Positions 52,969 to 60,221 of a stretch of 64,000 nt of DNA are shown here, one piece after another; position 1 is the first letter of the stretch, and the number at the start of each line of letters is the position of its first letter. The notes beneath the pieces were generated by a model. The model saw only the letters and a program-made list of their open reading frames with translations, ran no database searches and was not told where the DNA came from. A program made the position numbers and the translations under genes. Source of the DNA: RUG14300 sp964619685 (GTDB lineage: Bacteria > Bacillota > Clostridia > Christensenellales > CAG-1252); contig CAZUET010000001.1 in the NCBI GenBank assembly GCA_964619685.1, positions 1 to 64,000 on the forward strand. The letters run 5' to 3'.

Positions 52969-54120
52969 TTATTCCAGTCCAAAGACTCTTTGGGCGTCAC
53001 GCTGTAACACCTCGATGACCTCTGAAGTAATTATCTCTCCTTTTTTTATATATACCTTACCGGGTGGGTACAAGCCGATATCTTTAACGGCTACAGTTCC
53101 TATTAATTCGGATAGATCTCGTCCGCAAACAATGGGTGCAAACGGATCGAGAGCTTCCAAAAGCTTTAATTTTGAATAATTGAAGGGCGTAACTATAGCA
53201 ACTAAACGCCTATCTTCAACAAGCTCGAAATAGATCCCCGACTCTTGCGCTAAACGAGCTACGGCATAACCGTTAGTTGATTTTGGTACATCTATTACCA
53301 ATCTCGTAAAATCGTCCGATGGCACTATACTAAATCCGTTCGGTAGGTTTAAGTTATCAATAGCCGTCTTAATGCTCGAATATAACCTTTCTCCGTTATC
53401 TTGCATATATCCACGAGCAAAGTCCATAGAACACATTGTTAGGTATGACGGACTCGTTGTATGCACCTTTGAGCGGAAATAACGGGCTTTATCTGCCAGA
53501 TCGTCAGAATCTGTCCTTAATATGGCACCGCCTGTATAAACGGGCAATGTCTTATGCAATCCGTTGATGACCATATCCGCTTCTGCCGTCACATTTTTAG
53601 GTAATAGCGAGCTATAAGGATAATGTGCACCGTGTGCTTCATCTACGATTATAAAAGCATTAGGAAACTTATTTCTTATATCTTGAACAGATATAATATT
53701 ACCATAATAATCGGGCGTTGTCAAAATCAAGGCTTTACAATCAGATGGGATTGTATCGACTGCTTCAATATCTATATTGAAAAGCTCACCTGCATTAACT
53801 ATGCTTTTATGTGGTGTGCCTAAGCAATACAGTTTATTTGCATACTCTTTTGCAGTCAAAATTGCACAAAAAATTGCCGTAGTCGCACCCGAGGTGAAGT
53901 ATAAGCAATGCTTTGAGCCGTATGCATTGGCAGTTAGCCTTTCGCTCTCTGCAATAACTCCACAAGCAGAGTGTAAGTTGTCCGAAAAATCTAATTCTGT
54001 AATATCGAACGGTGCGGATGAATATAATGGGGATAGCTCTCCGTCTCCGCTTGTTCCCGGCATATGGAGTCTTAGGCTCGGATGATAATTAATTACAGCA
54101 TCGTATAGCGGTGTTTTCAT
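52969..54120 (-). CDS. Orn/Lys/Arg decarboxylase-family PLP enzyme (YaaO-like)
   Basis: A fold-type I PLP enzyme of the basic amino acid decarboxylase family. It starts HPSLRLHMPGTSGDGELSP (the H-x-PGHxxG-like opening), then FTSGATTAIFCAILT, IIVDEAHGAHYPYS (Asp160, His163) and INGLHKTLPVYTGGAIL with the PLP lysine Lys190. The C-terminal domain is short, as in YaaO. Substrate cannot be fixed; arginine, lysine or ornithine are possible. Three in-frame ATGs (54138, 54129, 54120) lie close together. I use 54120, the most conserved start, with GGAAGGA directly before it. The gene overlaps the end of the InlB-repeat lipoprotein gene. Confidence 0.85.
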   Translation of the reverse strand: MKTPLYDAVINYHPSLRLHMPGTSGDGELSPLYSSAPFDITELDFSDNLHSACGVIAESERLTANAYGSKHCLYFTSGATTAIFCAILTAKEYANKLYCLGTPHKSIVNAGELFNIDIEAVDTIPSDCKALILTTPDYYGNIISVQDIRNKFPNAFIIVDEAHGAHYPYSSLLPKNVTAEADMVINGLHKTLPVYTGGAILRTDSDDLADKARYFRSKVHTTSPSYLTMCSMDFARGYMQDNGERLYSSIKTAIDNLNLPNGFSIVPSDDFTRLVIDVPKSTNGYAVARLAQESGIYFELVEDRRLVAIVTPFNYSKLKLLEALDPFAPIVCGRDLSELIGTVAVKDIGLYPPGKVYIKKGEIITSEVIEVLQRDAQRVFGLE

Positions 54121-54896
54121 TCCTTCCATACCGCCCATAACGAAAATGACATACCGCCGTCAAGAATTAGATCAATATCTATTTCTTTGCAGATTTTAGC
54201 GGTCGAAGTTGATGAACGATATTCCCAATGCGAGAACTCCTTACCGTCACAAACAGCAGGGAGCAGTTTTACCGTTCCCATTGTAATATCATAAGCTACG
54301 ATATTAGGATTATCTGCATCCTTGCAGTTCATATATGCAATGGTGTACTTAATTGGCTCAGGGCGATATTCAAGAGTTAAATCACCAAATATTTCATCCG
54401 ATACTGCGATTGTAAAATAATCTGTTTCGCTATAATACCAATTACCCATTTCGTGATAGCCCTTGCCGAGTGAGGCTTGCGGTAGACTTACGCCTTCACC
54501 GTATACATATGAGTCGGGTAAATCACCGTTAAAATCATATTCATCGGCATTTTTATAAGTTATTGAATAAGTGTTCGGAGCAAAACCAAGATACAAGGTT
54601 AGATTTTCATTGTATGTACCGTCAACAGCATTGAACCGTTCGGTGCAGTCTTTATCAATAAACCATGCAATAGATTTACCTATCGGGATATCCTTTAATT
54701 CGGGAATTGGTAGAGAGATATCTTGACCGATCTCAAAAAAAATGCCTTCGGGCGTAGTGCAGTCATATCCGTTAACATCAAACGAAATAAAGATTCTTTT
54801 AACCTCGTCGACGGGTTTTTCATTCTCACAGCCGACACCGATGAAGGTTAAAGCGACTAAATATATTGTGAATAGGACTGCAAATATTTTTTTCAT
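54117..54896 (-). CDS. InlB-repeat surface lipoprotein
   Basis: The 259-residue protein has a signal peptide and lipobox IGVGC (Cys23). About three diverged InlB B-type (Listeria-Bacteroides) units follow: IAWFIDKDCTERFNAVDGTY ... LYLGF, YSITYKNADEYDF ... EMGNWYYSETDYF, and YTIAYMNCKDADNPNIVAYD ... SLWAVW. It has no wall anchor or enzyme domain. There is no ribosome site; the promoter places the start of transcription on the ATG. Its stop overlaps the YaaO-like gene, so it heads the holB-ricT-comEC cluster transcript. Confidence 0.8.
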   Translation of the reverse strand: MKKIFAVLFTIYLVALTFIGVGCENEKPVDEVKRIFISFDVNGYDCTTPEGIFFEIGQDISLPIPELKDIPIGKSIAWFIDKDCTERFNAVDGTYNENLTLYLGFAPNTYSITYKNADEYDFNGDLPDSYVYGEGVSLPQASLGKGYHEMGNWYYSETDYFTIAVSDEIFGDLTLEYRPEPIKYTIAYMNCKDADNPNIVAYDITMGTVKLLPAVCDGKEFSHWEYRSSTSTAKICKEIDIDLILDGGMSFSLWAVWKE

Positions 54897-54902
54897 AGAT
54901 TA

Positions 54903-54931
54903 ATTATATCACTTTTAGTTGTTTCTTTCAA
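54903..54931 (-). promoter_or_regulatory. Promoter of the InlB-repeat lipoprotein, apparently leaderless
   Basis: On the minus strand TTGAAA (54931-54926), 17 bases, TATAAT (54908-54903), then 6 bases and ATG (54896). Same geometry as the promoter at 9577-9605. Confidence 0.75.
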
Positions 54932-54950
54932 TAACTTTATCTATTTTTGA

Positions 54951-55583
54951 CTAATATTTTAAAATGAAAGTGTTTTTATGATAATCTATCAAACCTTCGT
55001 CACGCATTTTTGACAGCTCTCTTGAGAGTGCCGATCTGTCTACGCAAATATAATCTGCAAGCCCCTGACGGTCAAAGGGCATAGTTATTACCCTTTTACC
55101 CGATTTTTTTTCAAGCTCACCAAAATATGATAGCAATTTTGCCCTTATGCTTCTTTTTGATAGGTGTCTTATCTTTGTGATTAAAAATGCACTTTTATTC
55201 GCAAGTACGGTTATTAAGTTACGATAGATGATTGATTTATAAGGATATGTATCGGGAAGATCGTTGATAGCATCATTGCTTATAATCAAGGCACGCCCGT
55301 CCGTTATTGCCCTAAGATCGGCAGGGATTAGCGAATCTGTAAATGCAAACGCACCGCCGAATAATCCACCGCTACCTATACCCGAAAGGATACTGACTTG
55401 ACCGTTTGTGTCAACATTTTCAAGCACCAATTCACCATCTAAGCAAACAAAAATATCCGAAACTTTTTCGCCGTAATGTAAAATTATTTGGTTTTTGACA
55501 AAATTCAATTCATTAACTCGAAGTTTTTTTAGTAACTCGGGTAAATTTTCGTCGTCAATTCCGATAAAAAGTGGGCAATTCAT
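54951..55583 (-). CDS. Crp/Fnr-family transcription regulator
   Basis: The 210-residue protein has an N-terminal cNMP-binding-type beta barrel (~10-120: KNQIILHYGEKVSDIFVCLDGELVLENV, GSGGLFGGAFAFTDS) and a C-terminal winged helix with recognition helix LADYICVDRSALSRELSKM. There is no Fnr-type Cys cluster at the N-terminus, and the glycine-rich phosphate loop is partial, so the effector is unclear. AAGGAAA precedes ATG. It is divergent from the NitT/TauT-type importer and 113 bases from it, so it probably controls that importer. Confidence 0.88.
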   Translation of the reverse strand: MNCPLFIGIDDENLPELLKKLRVNELNFVKNQIILHYGEKVSDIFVCLDGELVLENVDTNGQVSILSGIGSGGLFGGAFAFTDSLIPADLRAITDGRALIISNDAINDLPDTYPYKSIIYRNLITVLANKSAFLITKIRHLSKRSIRAKLLSYFGELEKKSGKRVITMPFDRQGLADYICVDRSALSRELSKMRDEGLIDYHKNTFILKY

Positions 55584-55600
55584 ATCTTATTTTCCTTTTT

Positions 55601-55641
55601 GTTGCAAATGCAACGGACTTTTTGGTTATATTGTAATACAA
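55601..55641. promoter_or_regulatory. Palindromes in the Crp-importer divergent region
   Basis: GTTGCA-AA-TGCAAC (55601-55614) is a perfect palindrome 18 bases before the Crp-like start codon. TTGTA-A-TACAA (55631-55641) is a second, shorter one. Both are candidate sites for the Crp-like regulator. Confidence 0.5.
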
Positions 55642-55696
55642 TTAGCCAAGAAATGCAATAATTATTTTATTGATAAAACAATGAAGGAGTATATAT

Positions 55697-56689
55697 ATGA
55701 AAAAAATTATTAAAATTGTAATTTCAATAGCCTTGATTGCAATTATGTGCATCATAGCAACATCTTGTAATGACAATATCACGCCAAATGACGGAGATAA
55801 AACTCCGATAAAATACACAGTAATGACTCCGGACGGTGCTCCAAGTATGGCAATTGCCAAAATGATGAAGGATAATGTATCATTCGGAAACGATCCTATT
55901 TATACAATAATCGGCTCGGACGCAGTTGCTTCTTCATTCACCAACGGTGATGCAGACTTTATCATTGCTCCAACAAACGCAGGTATAAATATGTCCAACA
56001 AGCTCGGCACTTATCAAATGGTTGCAGTTACGAGTTGGGGTAATCTCTATTTGGTTGGAAATGCAGGAACTAAGGCATTGTCCGAATGCGAGGATGCCAA
56101 CGAATTTCTTGCACAATTAAGTGGCAAAGCAGTTGCAAGCATCGGTACAAACCTTGTTCCCGATATCACATTCAAGCACATTTTATCTACCGCAGGTGTT
56201 GAAGCTACCGTCAATGCATCCACTGCAGACCTTATCCAAAACGACCTCATGGAAGGCACTCTTTCCTACGGCTTATTAGGCGAGCCTGCAGTAACGGCAA
56301 CTCTTATGAAGGTCAGTAGTGCTAAAAGACTTTGCTCAATAAGTGAGCTATGGGTATCAATTACCAATACGGAATTCACCCAAGCAGGTCTGTTTGTTAA
56401 GCGTTCCATAATTGAAAATGACAAAGAGTCGGTAGAAAAATTCATAACAGAGCTTCGTGCATCTATCGAATACCTTAACGCAAGTGCAGAAAATGCAAAG
56501 GCGCTCGGCGATTATATGGAAAGTACAGGTAAATCCACACTTAAGGGTGCAGTCGTTTCTAAATGCTATCTCCAAATGAACCAGAAATTCGTTTTGGCTT
56601 CAGAGGTCAAGGACGATATCCTTGCATTTGTCAATGTATTGGATGTAAATGTGTCGGCAGATGCAGATATATTCTATCAAGCTGAATAA
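55697..56689 (+). CDS. NitT/TauT-type ABC importer, substrate-binding lipoprotein
   Basis: A 330-residue lipoprotein (lipobox ATSC, ~Cys25). The binding fold of the nitrate/sulfonate/taurine class is seen in YTVMTPDGAPSMAIAKMMKD, NGDADFIIAPTNAGINMSNK, GKAVASIGTNLVPDITFKHIL and GLLGEPAVTATLMK. The substrate (organic sulfonate, thiamine precursor, or other small molecule) cannot be read. AAGGAG precedes ATG. It overlaps the permease gene by one base (TAATG). Confidence 0.85.
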   Translation: MKKIIKIVISIALIAIMCIIATSCNDNITPNDGDKTPIKYTVMTPDGAPSMAIAKMMKDNVSFGNDPIYTIIGSDAVASSFTNGDADFIIAPTNAGINMSNKLGTYQMVAVTSWGNLYLVGNAGTKALSECEDANEFLAQLSGKAVASIGTNLVPDITFKHILSTAGVEATVNASTADLIQNDLMEGTLSYGLLGEPAVTATLMKVSSAKRLCSISELWVSITNTEFTQAGLFVKRSIIENDKESVEKFITELRASIEYLNASAENAKALGDYMESTGKSTLKGAVVSKCYLQMNQKFVLASEVKDDILAFVNVLDVNVSADADIFYQAE

Positions 56690-57459
56690 TGATAAAAAAA
56701 GCTATCAAAAATAATAAATACTCGCTTATATCGGTAGTAGCCGTAATAGTGTTTTTGGGTATATGGGAATTGGTCGCCTATCTCCTTGATAAAACATATC
56801 TTTTACCTCGTGTTTCCGAGATTATAAGCGAGTTTTTTGTTTTACTCGGTAAAAAAGATTTTTATATCGTTACATTATCCACTCTCGGTCGTTGCCTTAT
56901 CGGTTTTGTAGCATCACTTTTGTTAGGATTGGGCTTAGGTATCTTGGGTGGTACATCTAAAACGGTGCGTGCTATATTGTCGCCCTTTATATCATTTCTT
57001 AGGACCACCCCGACAATGTCGCTTACACTTATTATAATGGTATGGCTACGATCTAAATATACGCCCATTCTTATAGGTTTTATTATGGTATTTCCTATCA
57101 TATATAGAACGGTATCCGATAGCCTTATAAATGTGGATGAAAAGCTTAAAGAAATGGTATCTCTCTATGGTGTATCTAAAAGGAATACTATCAAATATCT
57201 TTACATTCCCGAGGTTATCCCTGTTTTGTTCGGTTCTATGGTTACGGCATTCGGATTAAACATTAAAGCGGTTATTTCTGCTGAAATATTAGCTTATACG
57301 GCAGATTCTATCGGACTAAGAATGTTTGTAGCAAAAACGGACATATTTGGTGGCACAGCAACACTTTTTGCTTGGGTATTGACAGCTATATTGCTTTCGG
57401 TTATTTTTGAATTGATCTTGGGTGCGATACAAAGGAGAATTTGTAAAAAATGGAACTAA
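56689..57459 (+). CDS. NitT/TauT-type ABC importer permease
   Basis: A 256-residue membrane permease with six helices. SEIISEFFVLLGKKDFYIV and LGRCLIGFVASLLLGLGLGI are typical of SsuC/TauC; the cytoplasmic loop is VDEKLKEMVSLYGVSKRNTIKYLYIPEVIP. It starts on the stop codon of the binding protein (TAATG) and its end overlaps the ATPase by 10 bases. Confidence 0.9.
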   Translation: MIKKAIKNNKYSLISVVAVIVFLGIWELVAYLLDKTYLLPRVSEIISEFFVLLGKKDFYIVTLSTLGRCLIGFVASLLLGLGLGILGGTSKTVRAILSPFISFLRTTPTMSLTLIIMVWLRSKYTPILIGFIMVFPIIYRTVSDSLINVDEKLKEMVSLYGVSKRNTIKYLYIPEVIPVLFGSMVTAFGLNIKAVISAEILAYTADSIGLRMFVAKTDIFGGTATLFAWVLTAILLSVIFELILGAIQRRICKKWN

Positions 57460-58016
57460 AGGGCTTTACAAAAAAATACGGAGATAAGATAGTCTTTGAT
57501 AATTTCGATCTTGTATTGGAGGAGCATAGAATCACCGCAATAATGGGAGCGAGCGGTTGTGGAAAAACTACTCTTTTAAACGTGCTTTCGGGACTTGATA
57601 CCGATTATGAGGGCGAGCTACTCAATATAGAAGAGTGCGCATATATTTTCCAAGAACCACGACTTCTTAAAGGGGCGACGGTGCTTGAAAATACGCTAAT
57701 AGGTAGCGGATTTAAAAATAAGGAAAAAGCAATAGGACTGCTTAACGCTCTCGAACTCGGAGAGTATATAAATAAATATCCGAATTCACTTTCGGGCGGA
57801 ATGGCAATGCGTGTAAGTATGGCTCGTGCGTTTGTCAGCGATCGCCCCGTCATATTGATGGACGAAGCCTTTAAAGGACTTGATAAAGAGTTGCGTTACC
57901 GCTTATATGACCTATTTAAATCGCTTTGGCAGGTTGATAAGCCAACCACAGTAATAGTAACCCATGACGAAGACGAGGCAAAATATTTAGCCGATAAGAT
58001 CGTTGTATTAAAATAA
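57450..58016 (+). CDS. NitT/TauT-type ABC importer ATPase
   Basis: A short (188-residue) ATPase. Walker A GASGCGKTT, Q-loop YIFQEPRLLKGATVLENTL, signature LSGGMAMRVSMARAF, Walker B VILMDEAFKGLD, H-loop VIVTHDEDEA. The usual 240-260-residue family length is trimmed at the C-terminus. Walker B ends in DEA, not DEP. GGAG lies 10 bases upstream inside the permease gene. A terminator follows. Confidence 0.9.
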   Translation: MELKGFTKKYGDKIVFDNFDLVLEEHRITAIMGASGCGKTTLLNVLSGLDTDYEGELLNIEECAYIFQEPRLLKGATVLENTLIGSGFKNKEKAIGLLNALELGEYINKYPNSLSGGMAMRVSMARAFVSDRPVILMDEAFKGLDKELRYRLYDLFKSLWQVDKPTTVIVTHDEDEAKYLADKIVVLK

Positions 58017-58031
58017 CTACAAATAGTATAC

Positions 58032-58075
58032 AAAAAGCGATACGGAATCGATATGCTTCTCGTATCGCTTTTTTG
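58032..58075. terminator. Bidirectional terminator
   Basis: AAAAAGCGATACG (58032-58044) pairs perfectly with CGTATCGCTTTTT (58061-58073). It serves both the importer (plus) and the SAM-riboswitch gene (minus). Confidence 0.9.
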
Positions 58076-58133
58076 ATCTTAAATTGGTTTGTGTTACTTG
58101 CACACGAAGAACACTCATCAATATTTATCAGAA

Positions 58134-58409
58134 CTATTTATTTTCTAAGAGTTCTCTAAAGTTAACTACCCTAACACTTGGAGATCTTGAGCCCATACCC
58201 CAGCATATACCGCTGACAAATCCCATTGATAATTTAGGATCAATTCCCATATGATAGTCGCAGTGGTCTTGGTCGGGTTTTATCTCGTCGCCATTCATCC
58301 ATCTACAGCCGTTATCCTTTGCCCATTGTAAAAATGCAACACCATCTTCGTTTTCAACATAAAACCAAACATGATTTTTACCTTTAAGTAATTTCTTTAA
58401 TTTTTCCAT
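58134..58409 (-). CDS. 91-residue protein of unknown function under SAM-I riboswitch control
   Basis: I start at 58409 (MEKLKKLLKGKN), with AAGGAG 8 bases upstream; a longer frame from 58499 would begin inside the riboswitch terminator. The protein is soluble and aromatic-rich: HVWFYVENEDGVAFLQWAKD, GCRWMNGDEIKP, CDYHMGIDP, GFVSGICWGMGSR and VVNFRELLENK. It has three Cys, two His and many Trp/Met, and no membrane segment. I recognise no family; the W-x-N-G-x-x-I layout recalls small prophage-type proteins, but there is no prophage here. The riboswitch links it to methionine or SAM supply. It is the only gene on this transcript. Confidence 0.7.
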   Translation of the reverse strand: MEKLKKLLKGKNHVWFYVENEDGVAFLQWAKDNGCRWMNGDEIKPDQDHCDYHMGIDPKLSMGFVSGICWGMGSRSPSVRVVNFRELLENK

Positions 58410-58449
58410 AAATATACTCCTTATAAACATATTTTTTCCATAAAGAGTA

Positions 58450-58595
58450 TAAAGAATAAAGAAAGATCCCATCGCATTCGATAGGATCATAGTGTGCAAT
58501 ATTAAACCCCATCGAATCAGACATTAGCACCTTGCCTTATCGGTAGGTTGCTGTGACATCATAGGGTCTGTCCCTCCGTCACTCTTTATGGTTAT
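58450..58595 (-). promoter_or_regulatory. SAM-I riboswitch (S-box) with terminator
   Basis: Minus-strand S-box core: AAGAGTGACGGAGGGACAGA (58587-58568), CCCTATGATGTCACAGCAACC in two parts, and AAGGTGCTAATGTCTG (~58533-58518). GTGAC and GTCAC form P2 with its kink-turn. The terminator is GATCCTATCG (58488-58479) with CGATGGGATC (58474-58465), then TTTCTTTATTCTTT. GATTCGATGGGGT (58520-58508) can instead pair with ATCCTATCGAAT (58487-58476), an antiterminator. SAM should therefore switch the downstream gene off. Confidence 0.9.
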
Positions 58596-58601
58596 GCATT
58601 T

Positions 58602-58630
58602 ATTATACGCCATTAATTTTATTTTGTCAA
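58602..58630 (-). promoter_or_regulatory. Promoter of the SAM-riboswitch transcript
   Basis: On the minus strand TTGACA (58630-58625), 17 bases, TATAAT (58607-58602): a perfect consensus. Confidence 0.85.
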
Positions 58631-58731
58631 CAATTATCATATAAAAATTGAAAAAGCATTTTTAAGTCCCCGTCTTGTCATACGCTTTCTGTTCACTTAT
58701 TTTAAGTTTTATCGTAATGTGTTTATCCTTG

Positions 58732-58806
58732 TCTGCTGTCATACTGAGATAAATCAATTCATTTACAAAGCAAATGAGGAATTTATCTCGACAGCGGGCA
58801 ACGGTC
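58732..58806 (+). repeat. Dispersed intergenic repeat, copy R4 (hairpin form)
   Basis: A long imperfect inverted repeat: GCTGTC (58735), GAGATAAAT (58746) and CATTT pair in order with AAATG, ATTTATCTC (58781) and GACAGC (58790). The left end GTCTGCTGTCATACTGAG matches R1 and R3; the inner part differs. No T run follows. Confidence 0.6.
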
Positions 58807-58889
58807 TGATTATAATGACAGGACGTGAATATTGGTACCTTTTGACGATAATAAAAACTTATCAGTTTAATCTCCGCATTTTGTATGAA

Positions 58890-59663
58890 TTATTCTCTTT
58901 CTTTTATGCTCGATACCGTTAATTCTACCAATTTGCCGTGCGCACGGGCTTTTTCAACGGTGTCCTCGTCAATTATTTTACCTTTTGGAATGATCAATTT
59001 CCCACCGTCAAATATATGCTTGATAACAGCACGTCCAAGTAAAAAACCGTATCCCGAAATGACCTTTAAGGGAGATTCGTTATTCTTTAATGGAGTCTTT
59101 TGAGTGATGTTAATGGGCGTAGAAGCTGTTGTATTATCTATATAGCTTATTGGTACTTTGATTGATTCATCGCTAATTTCGGGTTGTAACTCGAATTGAT
59201 TAAATGCACTCGATAGTTCTTTGGGCTTGACCGCTTTATCTCTTTTGATCCGCAGTTTTCTATTACCCTTAACGATTATCATTTCTTTACTTAATAAAAC
59301 GACCTCATCGACCTTGAGTTTTTTATCTTCGCCAATATACAATTCATTTATTGTATTGCCATTGAATTCAAAGTCAACAGCTCGTCCAATATAACAGCCG
59401 TCAGTGTTATAAATCGGACTTCTGAAAGGAAAATCTATTCCCGATGATTGAAATTCTGCCAAAGAACTTAGCGTATACAATATATCTTTGCCTTGAAAAA
59501 CTCGTTTATTGTCTACGAATCCTTCATTCTCTTCATTGTCAACAGTGGATAAATGGTGTATGCGTCGCAATTTTCTATCTACCGTACAACTGTAGATTGT
59601 TCCTAATTCCTTTCCGAAAGTCAAACACACGATTTTCTTACCTATTATTTCACTAAATCTCAT
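58890..59663 (-). CDS. PRC-barrel domain protein
   Basis: I start at 59663 (MRFSEIIGKK), with GGAGG 8 bases upstream. The 257-residue protein has two PRC-barrel-like units: ~1-70 (FSEIIGKKIVCLTFGKELGT ... RRIHHL) and ~80-150 (FPFRSPIYNTDGCYIGRAVDFEFNG, KVDEVVLLSKEMIIVKG). A polar Pro/Thr/Asn linker follows, then a C-terminal segment GKLIIPKGKIIDEDTVEKARAHGKLVEL, a motif found in a clostridial PRC-barrel subgroup. PRC barrels bind proteins or RNA in photosynthesis and ribosome maturation; no specific role can be assigned here. Confidence 0.78.
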   Translation of the reverse strand: MRFSEIIGKKIVCLTFGKELGTIYSCTVDRKLRRIHHLSTVDNEENEGFVDNKRVFQGKDILYTLSSLAEFQSSGIDFPFRSPIYNTDGCYIGRAVDFEFNGNTINELYIGEDKKLKVDEVVLLSKEMIIVKGNRKLRIKRDKAVKPKELSSAFNQFELQPEISDESIKVPISYIDNTTASTPINITQKTPLKNNESPLKVISGYGFLLGRAVIKHIFDGGKLIIPKGKIIDEDTVEKARAHGKLVELTVSSIKERE

Positions 59664-59953
59664 ATAAACCTCCAAAGGCGATATATCACAATTTATTCTC
59701 ATTGAAATCGATATATGCAGATTAGTGTTTTTATCTGTTTTTATTACAAAAACGGCGTTGTTGAATTTTTGTGGTCAATAAATACAATGTGTCGAAGACT
59801 ATTGCTGATAATATTTTGTACGCATTTTTTAATACATTAAAAATATACTATAGCAAATTAAATGTATTGAAAATCCTTGACACGGCAACTGTATTTGAGT
59901 ATAATTGACTTGCATCTATACAAGCGATGCAAATTTATTTGAGGTGATTTATA
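59664..59953 (+). promoter_or_regulatory. Upstream region, promoter and leader hairpin of rpmE
   Basis: TTGACA (59877-59882), 17 bases and TATAAT (59900-59905) form a perfect promoter. AATACATT (59831) and AATGTATT (59861) are an inverted repeat upstream. The short leader holds TTGCATC-(9)-GATGCAA (59910-59932), a 7-bp hairpin that may be the L31 autoregulatory leader, ahead of the ribosome site GAGGTGAT. Confidence 0.7.
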
Positions 59954-60163
59954 ATGAAAAACAGTACACATCCTAATTACAAGACAGTAACCGTTGTATG
60001 TGCTTGTGGTGAGACTTTCTTGACAGGTACAACAAAGGTAAATAGCGACACATTGCGTGTAGATATCTGCAGTAAGTGTCATCCCTTCTATACCGGTAAG
60101 CAAAAATCTGTTGATACCGGCGGCCGTGTTGATAAGTTCAATAAGCGTTACAATCGCGGTTAA
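59954..60163 (+). CDS. rpmE: 50S ribosomal protein L31 (zinc-binding type)
   Basis: A 69-residue large-subunit protein. It has THPNYKTVTVVCACGETF and ICSKCHPFYTGKQKSVDTGGRVDKF in its middle and end (core: VCACG, CSKCHPFYTG, GGRVDKFNKRY). The four Cys (C-x-C and C-x-x-C) mark the zinc-containing form. GAGGTGAT lies before ATG. It has its own promoter and is followed by a terminator before the YqhQ-PrmC gene. Confidence 0.97.
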   Translation: MKNSTHPNYKTVTVVCACGETFLTGTTKVNSDTLRVDICSKCHPFYTGKQKSVDTGGRVDKFNKRYNRG

Positions 60164-60177
60164 CAACAAACAATTAT

Positions 60178-60216
60178 GGATGGTGTCGCCTTTTAGGTTA
60201 ACACTGTCCTTTTTTT
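60178..60216 (+). terminator. Terminator between rpmE and the YqhQ-PrmC gene
   Basis: GGATGGTGT (60178-60186) pairs with ACACTGTCC (60201-60209), two G-U pairs, then seven T. The next ATG is only 5 bases beyond the T run. Confidence 0.8.
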
Positions 60217-60221
60217 AATCT

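Noticed and set aside
58410..58499. N-terminal extension of the small SAM-riboswitch gene
   Set aside because: It would be translated from inside the riboswitch terminator; AAGGAG supports the start at 58409.
58746..58789. R4 hairpin as a simple terminator
   Set aside because: No T run on either side, and its left end matches the other dispersed repeats.
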